Positions 1 to 7,875 of a stretch of DNA of 64,000 nt are shown here, in pieces. The stretch's first letter is position 1, and each line of letters opens with the position of its first letter. The notes beneath the pieces are model-generated. The model saw only the letters and a program-made list of their open reading frames with translations. It was not told where the DNA came from and ran no database searches. The stretch is from CP2-2F sp034432555 (GTDB taxonomy: Bacteria > Chloroflexota > Anaerolineae > Aggregatilineales > UBA2796), in the NCBI GenBank assembly GCA_034432555.1, contig DAOUBW010000026.1, forward strand, positions 118,045-182,044. The letters run 5' to 3'. A program made the position numbers and the translations under genes.

Positions 1-463
1 AGCCTGCTGATTCAGGCACAGGCGCCAACACCAAGCGTGCAAAGCGGCTGATGACCTTCACGCCAAGCGCCGGCTCAATATCTGGCACATAGACGATGAT
101 CGGCACACCGCGTAGCCAACAGCCAAGTGCCGCTGGAAAAGTTGCCCAACCGCCCGTTAAAAAGAGCGCACACGGACGGTATTTTGCTGCCAAGCGCCAG
201 GCTTGCCACGTCCCAATCAGGATTTTGGCAAGGCTGCCAATCTGCCGCAGCCGCCCAACGCCGTGCAGTGCGCCGCTTTGTACCGCATGGTAGCCCGCCC
301 AGCCTTCACGCGGCACAAGGGTATTCTCAATGCCTGCCGCGCTGCCGATGAAGTGTAGGTTAGCGTGCGGTGCTGCTTCACGGAGTGCCTCGACCACGCT
401 TAGCGCGGGATAGATGCCGCCGCCTGTGCCACCGCCTGAGATAAAGATCGCGTTATTGTTCAA
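1..463 (-). CDS. murG: MurG, UDP-GlcNAc:lipid I glycosyltransferase (partial, N-terminal part)
   Basis: Peptidoglycan enzyme that adds GlcNAc to lipid I at the cytoplasmic membrane face to make lipid II. Only the N-terminal ~154 residues are in the window; the 3' end lies beyond base 1. Translating the minus strand gives a start of MNNNAIFISG followed by the glycine-rich GGGTGGG loop typical of MurG, then IYPAL and a GT28-type N-terminal fold. The likely start is TTG at 463-461, which overlaps the end of ftsW by 11 bases; no ATG or GTG lies in a better position. The ftsW-murG order is a classic division and cell wall cluster and supports the call. Its remaining length cannot be judged here. 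Confidence 0.9.
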   Translation of the reverse strand, partial: MNNNAIFISGGGTGGGIYPALSVVEALREAAPHANLHFIGSAAGIENTLVPREGWAGYHAVQSGALHGVGRLRQIGSLAKILIGTWQAWRLAAKYRPCALFLTGGWATFPAALGCWLRGVPIIVYVPDIEPALGVKVISRFARLVLAPVPESAG

Positions 464-1706
464 AGCGCTGCCGCACCCGTGTGATTGAGCCGCGCATTCC
501 CGGCAGCGAGAGGGTCTCGTTCACTTTGCGCGTCGGCACAGATCGCCGTGCCGTCACCCGCGAGACGCTCAGCAATATGCCAACCGCTGCCAAGCCGCTG
601 ACCAACGACGACCCACCAAAGCTGATGAACGGCAGCGGCACACCTGTGAAAGGAATAACCGACGCCATTACCGCGATGTTAAACATCGCCTCTGCCACAA
701 TCGAGATGGTGATGCCCGCCGCCAAGAGCGCACCAAAGGTATCTGGCGCGTTGCGCGCAATGCGGAAACCGCGCATCATCAGCAACACAAACAAGCCGAT
801 CACAAAGGCGCAGCCGATCAAGCCAAGTTCCTCGCCCAAGATGGCAAAAATAGCATCCGTGTGCGGCGCAGAAAGATTTTCAAACTTCTGACGGCTCTCG
901 CCCAAGCCAACGCCGGTTAAGCCGCCATTCAAAAAGCCGATGATAGCGTTCTGCGCCTGATCGCTTGCCAGCAGCGGATCGCGCAGCAGGTCTAGAAAGT
1001 TCTCCACACGCGCACGCGCATAGTCAAATTGGCTGACCGCAATCAAGCCCATGATGATAAAGGCGCCAAAAGTGATGGCAAGCTGCACCCAATCGGCACC
1101 AGCAAGGAAGAACATAATGGTTGCCGTCAGCAGGATGAGCGCTGCCGTCGAAAGGTCAGGCTCTAGGATGATCAAACCAGCCACAGCGCCAACCAACAAC
1201 GCAAAGGGCAGCAAGCCATAGGTGAGATGCCGAATCTTGCTTTGCTTGGCAGCCAGCCAGGCTGCCATGTAGATCACAACGGTGAGCGCCGCCAGCTCCG
1301 CCGGCTGCACCGCGCCGCTGAAGAAGGCGCGCCGTGCGCCAAAGACGGTCTCGCCAAAGATCAGCACCGCCACTAACAGCCCTAAGGTCACCGCCATAAT
1401 CGGGATTGCTAAGCGCCGCCACCAGCGGTAATCAATCAGGCTGAGGACGAACATCACGGCAAAGCCGAACAACGCATTGCGGAACTGCTGCAAGAAGATA
1501 GCAGATTGCGGCTCTGACCAGAAAAAGGTGGTACTCCAGACCATCATCAAGCCGATTGCTACCAGAATGCCAACGGTCAGCACTAGGTAGAGATCAATCG
1601 TGACCATGAAGCGGCGGCGGCGTTCGGCGGCACGTTGTTCAAGCAGTAAGGCGTCTTCTTCGGTCAGCTCATCAAAAGGCTGCGGTATGGCATCTAGCGT
1701 CGTCAC
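453..1706 (-). CDS. ftsW: FtsW/RodA-family lipid II polymerase
   Basis: SEDS-family integral membrane glycosyltransferase that polymerises lipid II during septation. The protein has about ten hydrophobic segments after a charged cytoplasmic N-terminus (TEEDALLLEQRAAERRRR). It ends with the family hallmarks: a periplasmic loop with ILGEELGLIG and the segment PFTGVPLPFISFGGSS. The frame is open up to 1751, but GTG at 1706 is preferred: a GGAG lies 10 bases before it, and a good extended -10 element (1742-1750) would start transcription downstream of 1751. murG follows with an 11-base overlap. A RodA role cannot be excluded from sequence alone, but the murG neighbour favours FtsW. Confidence 0.9.
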   Translation of the reverse strand: MTTLDAIPQPFDELTEEDALLLEQRAAERRRRFMVTIDLYLVLTVGILVAIGLMMVWSTTFFWSEPQSAIFLQQFRNALFGFAVMFVLSLIDYRWWRRLAIPIMAVTLGLLVAVLIFGETVFGARRAFFSGAVQPAELAALTVVIYMAAWLAAKQSKIRHLTYGLLPFALLVGAVAGLIILEPDLSTAALILLTATIMFFLAGADWVQLAITFGAFIIMGLIAVSQFDYARARVENFLDLLRDPLLASDQAQNAIIGFLNGGLTGVGLGESRQKFENLSAPHTDAIFAILGEELGLIGCAFVIGLFVLLMMRGFRIARNAPDTFGALLAAGITISIVAEAMFNIAVMASVIPFTGVPLPFISFGGSSLVSGLAAVGILLSVSRVTARRSVPTRKVNETLSLPGMRGSITRVRQRFEQ

Positions 1707-1741
1707 AGGGTAGGCACTCCACAGGCATACACTCAGCGCAC

Positions 1742-1750
1742 ATTGTAGCA
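1742..1750 (-). promoter_or_regulatory. Extended -10 element for ftsW-murG
   Basis: On the minus strand the sequence reads TGCTACAAT, an extended -10 of the type that recurs in this window. It would place the transcript start near 1735, upstream of the GTG start chosen for ftsW. No convincing -35 was seen. Confidence 0.45.
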
Positions 1751-1778
1751 CGCTCGCCCTTTTTCTGCCCTATGCCCA

Positions 1779-1807
1779 TTTACCCGCACGCTAAGGGGTG
1801 TTACAAT
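1779..1807 (+). promoter_or_regulatory. Promoter of the DUF385-methyltransferase pair
   Basis: TTTACC (1779-1784), a 17-base spacer and TACAAT (1802-1807), with a TG one base before the -10. It points at the gene starting at 1851. Confidence 0.5.
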
Positions 1808-1850
1808 GATAAATGATCGCCTGCTTGTACCCTTGATGAGGTGATTTCAT

Positions 1851-2429
1851 ATGACGAACACAACTGTCTCTAACGCGCACCCAACACCCGATCCGCTGCC
1901 TATCATGCTTTGGCGGCTCGGTCTGGGTGTGCTGATCGGGCAATTTAACCTGCTGCTGACCACGACGGGTAAGCAGAGCGGCTTACCGCGCCGCGCCAGT
2001 GTGCCATATTTCTTTGTGAACGGCAAAATGTACGCGCTTGCCACCCAAGATGACCAGTGGTATCAGAATGCGCTTGCCAGCCCGCTGGCAACCGTCCAGA
2101 GCGCCTACGGCACCCAATCGGTGAGCGTGCGGCGCGTCACCGCGATCCCTGAACTCACCGATGCCTTCACTCACCTGCAACAGCATCGCCCAACCGCCGC
2201 CGCGCTCTATCTTGCCCAAGTTGGCGTGCAGCGTTTCCCCGATGATCTGCCCGCTCACGCAGAGCGCGTTCACATGGTTGCCTTTGAGCCAACCACCGCC
2301 CACACACCGCCGCCTTTAGAAGCTGACCTAAGCTGGCTAACCGTGATCAGTGTGCTGATCTTTGGTTGGTTGGTGCGCCGCAAGCCGCGCCGCAAACCAC
2401 GTAAGACACTGCCGAAACAGCGCGCATGA
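1851..2429 (+). CDS. DUF385 / deazaflavin-dependent (F420) oxidoreductase-like protein
   Basis: A 192-residue protein of the nitroreductase/deazaflavin-dependent (DUF385, Ddn-like) split-barrel family. The family signature is seen at the N-terminal third: LLLTTTGKQSGLPRRASVPYFF, followed by GKMYALA and a Trp-Tyr-Asn segment. Known relatives use coenzyme F420H2 to reduce quinones or other substrates; the substrate here is unknown. The last ~35 residues are a hydrophobic stretch (WLTVISVLIFGWLV) and then a very basic tail, so the protein is probably tethered to the inner membrane face. It overlaps the following rRNA methyltransferase by ATGA, implying co-translation. A second, shorter homologue lies at 48878. 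Confidence 0.75.
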   Translation: MTNTTVSNAHPTPDPLPIMLWRLGLGVLIGQFNLLLTTTGKQSGLPRRASVPYFFVNGKMYALATQDDQWYQNALASPLATVQSAYGTQSVSVRRVTAIPELTDAFTHLQQHRPTAAALYLAQVGVQRFPDDLPAHAERVHMVAFEPTTAHTPPPLEADLSWLTVISVLIFGWLVRRKPRRKPRKTLPKQRA

Positions 2430-3634
2430 GCGAGCCAACCATCCGCATTCGGGCAGAGCGCGCCAAGACCTTTTCGCGCCGCCATCCATGGCTGTTTAGT
2501 GGGGCGGTGCAAGCGGTGGAAGGCACACCGCACGACGGCGATATTGTGACGTTGCGGAGCGCTGACCCAAGTGCGGTCTTCTTAGGGCGCGGCTATTGGC
2601 ACAGCCGTTCCCAAATTGCCGTGCATATGCTGACATGGCACGATGAGCCGATCACGCCCGACTTTTGGCGTGATCGGTTTGTTCGAGCGCACCTGCTGCG
2701 GCAGCCCTTAGCCGCCCCACAATCCGCCTTTCGCCTCATCAACGCTGAAAGCGACGGCTTGCCCGGCTTGATCGTGGATCGCTATGGCGATTGGCTGGTG
2801 CTGCAAGCACTCACACTCGGCGTTGACCAGCGCAAGGCGGAACTTGCCGCCCTGCTCGCTGAGCTATTCCCTGACGTGCGCGGCATCTACGAACGCAGCG
2901 ATGTAGACATCCGTGAGAAGGAAGGCTTGCCGCCCTCAGTTGGCGTGTTGCTTGGCGAAGCACCACCACCGCTGATCGAGATCGTGGAACATGGCTGCCG
3001 CTATGTTGTAGATGTCTATCACGGGCATAAGACAGGTTTCTACCTTGATCAGCGCGAGAACCGCGCCGCCCTTGCTGTCCACTTGGCGCGGCATGTGCCG
3101 AACGCGGATGTGCTGAACTGCTTTGCCTACACAGGCGGCTTTTCAGTGGCAGCCCTGAAAGATGGCGCCGCCGCGCATGTGCTGAACCTTGAGGCTTCTG
3201 CCGATGCGCTGAACCTTGCCCGCCGCAACTATGCCCTAAATGGCTTGCCCACCCCTGAAGACGCCTTTTTGTGCGGTGATGTTTTCCAAGTGCTGCGCCA
3301 GTTCCGCGCACAGGGACGCCAGTTCGATTGCATTGTGCTTGATCCACCCAAATTTGCCCATTCGCAGCGCCAAATTGAGCGTGCCACACGTGGCTATAAG
3401 GATATTAACCTACTTGCCTTCCAACTGTTGAAGCACAACGGCTGCCTTGCCACGTTCTCTTGTTCGGGCTTGGTGGATGCTGATCTGTTTCAGAAGGTGA
3501 TCTTTGGCGCGTTGGAAGATTCAGGGCGCGAGGCGCAGATCATCCAACGGCTGACGGCAGGCAGTGATCATCCCGTCGCGCTGACCTTTCCCGAAGGCTT
3601 TTACCTCAAAGGCTTGCTGTGCCGTGTTGGGTAA
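2426..3634 (+). CDS. Class I SAM-dependent rRNA methyltransferase, RlmI-like (PUA + MTase)
   Basis: A 402-residue protein built as an N-terminal PUA domain (RIRAERAKTFSRRHPWLFSGAV) and a C-terminal Rossmann methyltransferase. Visible motifs are HKTGFYLDQRENR, NCFAYTGGFSVAAL (SAM motif I), NLEAS (acidic ribose-binding residue) and the catalytic-type VLDPPKFA. This arrangement matches the RlmI/YccW family that methylates a cytosine C5 in 23S rRNA. The exact target base is inferred from the family. The start codon overlaps the stop of the DUF385 gene (ATGA), so the two are likely made from one transcript. Confidence 0.85.
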   Translation: MSEPTIRIRAERAKTFSRRHPWLFSGAVQAVEGTPHDGDIVTLRSADPSAVFLGRGYWHSRSQIAVHMLTWHDEPITPDFWRDRFVRAHLLRQPLAAPQSAFRLINAESDGLPGLIVDRYGDWLVLQALTLGVDQRKAELAALLAELFPDVRGIYERSDVDIREKEGLPPSVGVLLGEAPPPLIEIVEHGCRYVVDVYHGHKTGFYLDQRENRAALAVHLARHVPNADVLNCFAYTGGFSVAALKDGAAAHVLNLEASADALNLARRNYALNGLPTPEDAFLCGDVFQVLRQFRAQGRQFDCIVLDPPKFAHSQRQIERATRGYKDINLLAFQLLKHNGCLATFSCSGLVDADLFQKVIFGALEDSGREAQIIQRLTAGSDHPVALTFPEGFYLKGLLCRVG

Positions 3635-3640
3635 GCGCAG

Positions 3641-3669
3641 TTGTGCATTCAGGCTGCGGTTTGTATAAT
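3641..3669 (+). promoter_or_regulatory. Promoter of the SH3-domain protein gene
   Basis: TTGTGC (3641-3646), 17 bases and a consensus TATAAT (3664-3669), 39 bases before the ATG at 3709. Confidence 0.6.
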
Positions 3670-3708
3670 GCCTAACGCATTCGATACAGTTGATTGAGAG
3701 GTTTTGCT

Positions 3709-4395
3709 ATGACTATTCGCGCCTTTATGCGCCTGACTATCGCAGTTGCTGTGCTACTGCCTGCCTTGCTTAGCACCACAGCGGCAGAGGCAAACATCTT
3801 CAGCCTGAGCGTTCACCGACGCACATGCAGCCAAGCCACCGCCTACGTGAATTATGACGGATTCTCGGGCGGCAGTGCACCTTTTTACGTTGCCTTCACA
3901 GTTGACCTGAACAACAACAGCGTCTTTGGTGAGGTGGGTGAACCAACACTCTTTACACAGGTTTCGGGTGGCGGCTCGCCGTTGAACCTTGGGCAGCGCC
4001 TCACCTTCCGCAATCAGCGTGAGGGTACCTTCATCGCCGTGACTGCCTATGAGGTGGATAGCGAAGGCTTTTACGTCTCTGAAGGGCTAGAGCCAGTCCG
4101 CTATAGCTGCACCAACCGCCCTGCCCTGAACGCGACTGCCAGCAACACCGGCACAACGCCAATTATTGCATCAGTGGCGCGTGTATTCGTCAATCGGGTG
4201 GAAGTCTACAGCGAACCGAGCGCCGCCTCAACCTTGATCGGCGGCTTGGGCTTGGGTCAGCAGGTGGATGTGATCGGGCGTAATGCGCGCAACGACTGGG
4301 TGCAAATCCGCTTTAGCGGCGGCACAGGTTGGATTATGTGGCAGACGCAAGCACGGCTGACAGGCGCTTTTTCGCAGTTGCCCGTTGTGCAATAG
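3709..4395 (+). CDS. Secreted protein with C-terminal bacterial SH3 domain
   Basis: A 228-residue exported protein of unknown role. ATG at 3709 follows a GAGAGG ribosome site, and residues 1-28 form a signal peptide (basic start, hydrophobic core, cleavage near AEA-N). The middle (about 30-140) is a beta-rich region with two cysteines. The C-terminal ~60 residues form an SH3_3-type domain (VEVYSEPSAAS, GLGQQVDVIGR, DWVQIRF, GWIMW), a fold often used to bind cell wall or surface ligands. It stands alone under its own promoter and converges on a lipoprotein gene, with a strong hairpin between them. The molecular function cannot be assigned. Confidence 0.75.
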   Translation: MTIRAFMRLTIAVAVLLPALLSTTAAEANIFSLSVHRRTCSQATAYVNYDGFSGGSAPFYVAFTVDLNNNSVFGEVGEPTLFTQVSGGGSPLNLGQRLTFRNQREGTFIAVTAYEVDSEGFYVSEGLEPVRYSCTNRPALNATASNTGTTPIIASVARVFVNRVEVYSEPSAASTLIGGLGLGQQVDVIGRNARNDWVQIRFSGGTGWIMWQTQARLTGAFSQLPVVQ

Positions 4396-4407
4396 CCCTT
4401 TAAGGCA

Positions 4408-4442
4408 GGCTGTGCCTCAATCCCAAACGTTGAGGCGCAGCC
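4408..4442. terminator. Bidirectional hairpin terminator
   Basis: 13-bp inverted repeat starting GGCTG and ending CAGCC with a 9-base loop and a single G-U pair, placed exactly between two convergent genes. It lacks a long T tract, so intrinsic termination is probable but not certain. Confidence 0.6.
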
Positions 4443-4444
4443 CA

Positions 4445-5257
4445 TTAACAGCCAAACGGGATAGCGATATTATAGGGTATGCCACTTTCAAGCAATGTGT
4501 AGGTGATGGTTAGCGTGCCGCTGAGCTGCTTGCTGCCCTGAAAAATCGGCACAAGGGCGCTGTCAAGGCGCAGCGTCAGCGTGTAATCTGCCACAGCGTT
4601 TAGGCTTGGCACCAGCCATAAGTCACCAGAGGCAATGCTTACCCTGCCTCCTTGTGTCGGCTCAATCAGCGGCAGGTCAACCTCACTCGGCAAAAAGCCG
4701 TACTGCCACAATGCCATTTCGCGGGCTGTTTTGCGCGCATAAGTATGCCGCGCTTGGCGCACGCCGCCGATCAGGTCACCGGTGGTTAGTTCTGCCACAC
4801 GGCGGCGGTTCGGCTCATCGGTCACAAGGCTGCATACGCCATTCTGATCCACAAAATAGAAAGCGTTGCCCAAGCGCACGCCTTCCACATTGCGCCCGTC
4901 CGTCAGGGCGAAGGCATCACCTTCAGCGCGCAGCACCACACGGCGCTCACCGCTAATCTGGTTACTGAAAATCTCGGCGCTCAGGCTGCCGCTAACCGCC
5001 TCTGTGGTGCCGGCGAAAAAGCCCTCAAAACGGATGATGAGCAGGGTGTGCCAATGCGGCAGTGCTTCAAGGTTACGGTCAATGGGTGCGAAGCGCACGC
5101 CTTGATCAAAGCCTGTGGGCGGCGCGTTTTGCGTCAGAAAATCGGCAGTTTGCACCATCTCAAAGCTGCTCTGTGTGGGCAGCGGCGGCGCTTCGCAGCC
5201 GACAACTAGCAGGCAAGCAATCAGGCAGAGGGCAAGGGCAGCGTGCGCGCAGCGCAT
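4445..5257 (-). CDS. Lipoprotein of unknown function
   Basis: A 270-residue predicted lipoprotein. The N-terminus is a short hydrophobic signal with the lipobox LVVGC, so the cysteine near residue 21 should be lipidated and the protein anchored outside the membrane. The rest is mostly beta-strand-like with no motif I recognise; a region resembling LppX/LprG-type lipid carriers (phrases such as FFAGTTEAVSG and RVSIASGDLWLV) is suggestive only. It starts 5 bases after the stop of the upstream epimerase, so the two genes are probably one transcript. Confidence 0.65.
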   Translation of the reverse strand: MRCAHAALALCLIACLLVVGCEAPPLPTQSSFEMVQTADFLTQNAPPTGFDQGVRFAPIDRNLEALPHWHTLLIIRFEGFFAGTTEAVSGSLSAEIFSNQISGERRVVLRAEGDAFALTDGRNVEGVRLGNAFYFVDQNGVCSLVTDEPNRRRVAELTTGDLIGGVRQARHTYARKTAREMALWQYGFLPSEVDLPLIEPTQGGRVSIASGDLWLVPSLNAVADYTLTLRLDSALVPIFQGSKQLSGTLTITYTLLESGIPYNIAIPFGC

Positions 5258-5262
5258 AAGGC

Positions 5263-6249
5263 TCAGCCTTTATCGTCGCTTAGGCGCGGTTTTTGGTAGG
5301 CGATGATCTGATCAATGGTCGTATCGAGTGGCGTGCTAGGCTGCCAGCCAATGCAGGCGCGAATTTTGGCAATATCTGGCACGCGGCGGCGCATGTCCTC
5401 AAAGCCTGCCTCATACGCCTGATCATACGGGATGAGTTGAATCTCGGACGTGCTGCCCGTGCGCGCCTTGATGCGCTCTGCCAATTGGTAGATGCTCACT
5501 TCCTCGCTGGCGCCGATATTGAAAACTTCGCCATCCACATTCGGCGCTTCGCCCAAGCCAATGATCGCCTGCACCACATCGTTCACGTTGCAAAAGCAGC
5601 GCTGTTGATTGCCATCGCCATAGACTTGAATCGGCTCACTTTTCAGCGCCCAGCGCACAAAGCGCGGCACGACCATGCCATAATGCCCGCGTTGGCGCGC
5701 ACCGACTGTATTGAACAAGCGGAAGATAACGACAGGCAGCTCAGCAGCACGGTGATAGGCAAGTGCTAGAAATTCGTCTAGCTCTTTGGAGGCGGCGTAG
5801 CTCCAACGGCTTTTGGTGGTCGGTCCGAGCGTGCGGTCGTCATCTTCGCTGAACGGCACTTTCTCATTTTTGCCGTATACCTCACTGGTGGAAGCAACCA
5901 ACACCTTGCGCCGATAGCGACGTGCCGTTTTCATGACGACCTCTGTGCCGCCGACGTTGATCTCAATCGTGTCAATCGGTGAGCTGACAATGTTCAACAC
6001 ACCGACGGCTGCGGCAAGGTGGTAGATGACATCGCACTCGCTCACTAGACGATCCATGACTGCTGCATTGCGAATGTCCTCAATGGCGTACCGAAAGCCG
6101 ATGCGCTTTTCTAAAGGTGCAATGTTTTCAAAGCGCCCAGTGCTTAGGTTATCAATCACGGTCACTTCATAGCCACGATTCAGTAGTTGCTCGGCAAGGT
6201 GGCTGCCAATAAAGCCTGCGCCGCCCGTGATGAGTGCGCGTATTGTCAT
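5263..6249 (-). CDS. NAD-dependent sugar-nucleotide epimerase/dehydratase (extended SDR)
   Basis: A 328-residue extended short-chain dehydrogenase acting on nucleotide sugars in the cytoplasm. The NAD-binding TGGAGFIGSHL is at residues 8-18, an STSEVYG segment supplies the Ser/Thr of the triad, and YAASK gives the catalytic Tyr and Lys. An RLFNTVGARQRGHYG segment follows, as in UDP-glucose 4-epimerases and UDP-glucuronate decarboxylases. The exact substrate cannot be read from sequence. The lipoprotein gene follows 5 bases downstream. With manC, GT2 and GT39 elsewhere in the window, it likely supplies sugars for surface glycans. Confidence 0.85.
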   Translation of the reverse strand: MTIRALITGGAGFIGSHLAEQLLNRGYEVTVIDNLSTGRFENIAPLEKRIGFRYAIEDIRNAAVMDRLVSECDVIYHLAAAVGVLNIVSSPIDTIEINVGGTEVVMKTARRYRRKVLVASTSEVYGKNEKVPFSEDDDRTLGPTTKSRWSYAASKELDEFLALAYHRAAELPVVIFRLFNTVGARQRGHYGMVVPRFVRWALKSEPIQVYGDGNQQRCFCNVNDVVQAIIGLGEAPNVDGEVFNIGASEEVSIYQLAERIKARTGSTSEIQLIPYDQAYEAGFEDMRRRVPDIAKIRACIGWQPSTPLDTTIDQIIAYQKPRLSDDKG

Positions 6250-6344
6250 TATATGTGTTCATCCTCTCTGAGTCGGTCAGGCGCTCATTATGCCGCATTA
6301 GCGCATGAAACGCAACGCTGCATACGCCTTCCAAAGGCACACTC

Positions 6345-6373
6345 TTGCAACGTTTGCCCGAACGTGGTACGCT
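6345..6373 (+). promoter_or_regulatory. Promoter of the aspartate kinase gene
   Basis: TTGCAA (6345-6350), a 17-base spacer and TACGCT (6368-6373) with TG one base before. The predicted leader to the ATG at 6428 is only about 50 bases, too short for a lysine riboswitch. Confidence 0.5.
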
Positions 6374-6427
6374 GCATAGCGTATTTCGCATAAATCCCAA
6401 GCCACATCACAGGCGGCAAAGCGCATT

Positions 6428-7846
6428 ATGAGCCTCATCACAATGAAGTTTGGCGGCACCTCGATGGGTAACCATGACACCATCGCGCAGGTTGCCCGCA
6501 TTATCCTTGACCAGCAGCGGCAAGGCAACCGCATTCTCACAGTCGTCTCTGCCATGAGCGGCGTCACCGATAAACTCAAGGAAGCGGCGCGCAGTGCTGC
6601 CACCGGTGACGAATCCGCACACTATAGCATTGTGGCGGAACTCCGTCAGCGCCACCGCGAAACAGCCGAACAGCTTGTCAACGATGAGATGATTAAGCAA
6701 GGGCTGTTCGATGAACTGGATACCATGCTGGATACGCTGAATGCCATGTGTCACAGCATTGCCGTGCTGCGCGAGATCACGCCACGCGGTATGGATTTGA
6801 TCATGAGCTTTGGCGAACGCTTCAGCGCACGTCTGCTTGCCGCGCACCTGCGCGATTTGGGCAATGCGGCACTTGCCATTGATGCCAGCACCTTGATCGT
6901 GACCGATGACAACTTCCAAGATGCTGCACCGCTGATGGATGAGACGCGCCAGCGCGTGAAGCAGTTCCTGATCCCTTACCTTGAAAGCGGCTCGCTGCCT
7001 ATCGTGACGGGCTACATCGGCGCCACACGCGATGGCATCATCACCACGCTTGGGCGCGGCGCCAGCGATTTCAGCGGTGCTATTCTCGGTGCGGCGGTAG
7101 AGACTGACCACCTGTGGATTTACACAGATGTGGATGGTATTATGACCACAGATCCGCGCCTTGTGCCGACGGCGCGTGTGATCCGCACCCTAAGCTACGG
7201 CGAAGTGGGTGAACTTGCCTATTTCGGCGCGAAAGTGCTACATCCTAAGACAGTGCAGCCGATGATCGACCGTGAAGCGCCCGTCCGTGTGCGGAACACC
7301 TTCAACCCAACCGATCCCGGCACACTTATTCAGCCGCAAGCACAGATCACGCCCGGCGCCGTAAAAGCGGTCACCGTTATCCGCGATGTCAGCCTGATCT
7401 CTGTCGAAGGGCGCGGCATGGTCGGCGTGCCGGGCGTGGCAGGGCGCACCTTTATGGCGGTGGCGCGCATCGGTGTGAGCATCCTGCTCATCTCACAAGC
7501 CTCTTCCGAGCAAAGTTTTTGCTTCATCGTGCCAAGCGATCGCACCTCACAGGTGCTGGATGCCATCCGCAAAGAGTTGCGCGTTGAGTTAGAACGGCGC
7601 GATGTGGATCGGGTTTGGGCACGTGAGGATGTGGTCATCATCACGACAGTGGGCGCAGGAATGCGCGGAATGCCCGGTGTGGCGGCGCGGGTGGCGGGCG
7701 CTTTGGCAGCGCGCACCATCAACATTTTGGTGATTGCACAAGGCTCTAGCGAGTACAGCATCTCGCTGGTGGTGCGCGCAGAAGAAGCCACTGAGGCAGT
7801 GCGCGCCTTGCATGAACTGATCGTTATGGACACTGACGAAGCGTAG
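6428..7846 (+). CDS. Aspartate kinase (monofunctional, with two ACT domains)
   Basis: A 472-residue aspartokinase catalysing the ATP-dependent phosphorylation of aspartate, the first step to lysine, threonine, methionine and diaminopimelate. The N-terminal kinase domain shows MKFGGTSMGN, a conserved SFGERFSARLL and TTLGRGASDFSGA. YTDVDGIMTTDPR and AKVLHPKT complete the nucleotide and aspartate sites. The C-terminal ~150 residues carry two ACT domains (VEGRGMVGVPGVAGR and GAGMRGMPGVAARV), so allosteric feedback by an amino acid is expected; which one cannot be told. No homoserine dehydrogenase domain is fused. The MtnA-like gene follows after 29 bases on the same strand. Confidence 0.93.
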   Translation: MSLITMKFGGTSMGNHDTIAQVARIILDQQRQGNRILTVVSAMSGVTDKLKEAARSAATGDESAHYSIVAELRQRHRETAEQLVNDEMIKQGLFDELDTMLDTLNAMCHSIAVLREITPRGMDLIMSFGERFSARLLAAHLRDLGNAALAIDASTLIVTDDNFQDAAPLMDETRQRVKQFLIPYLESGSLPIVTGYIGATRDGIITTLGRGASDFSGAILGAAVETDHLWIYTDVDGIMTTDPRLVPTARVIRTLSYGEVGELAYFGAKVLHPKTVQPMIDREAPVRVRNTFNPTDPGTLIQPQAQITPGAVKAVTVIRDVSLISVEGRGMVGVPGVAGRTFMAVARIGVSILLISQASSEQSFCFIVPSDRTSQVLDAIRKELRVELERRDVDRVWAREDVVIITTVGAGMRGMPGVAARVAGALAARTINILVIAQGSSEYSISLVVRAEEATEAVRALHELIVMDTDEA

Positions 7847-7875
7847 GATTTGCACGAAAAAGGTGGTAGGGGCGG

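Noticed and set aside
453..1751. FtsW starting at 1751
   Set aside because: The first codons overlap the -10 element, there is no ribosome site, and the GTG at 1706 has a GGAG ten bases upstream.
2811..3389. Long antisense open frame opposite the RlmI-like gene
   Set aside because: It is a GC-bias shadow: low-complexity Arg/Ser/His-rich translation with no family resemblance, opposite a well-supported gene.
6374..6427. Lysine riboswitch before aspartate kinase
   Set aside because: The predicted leader is about 50 bases, far shorter than the ~170 bases such an element needs.
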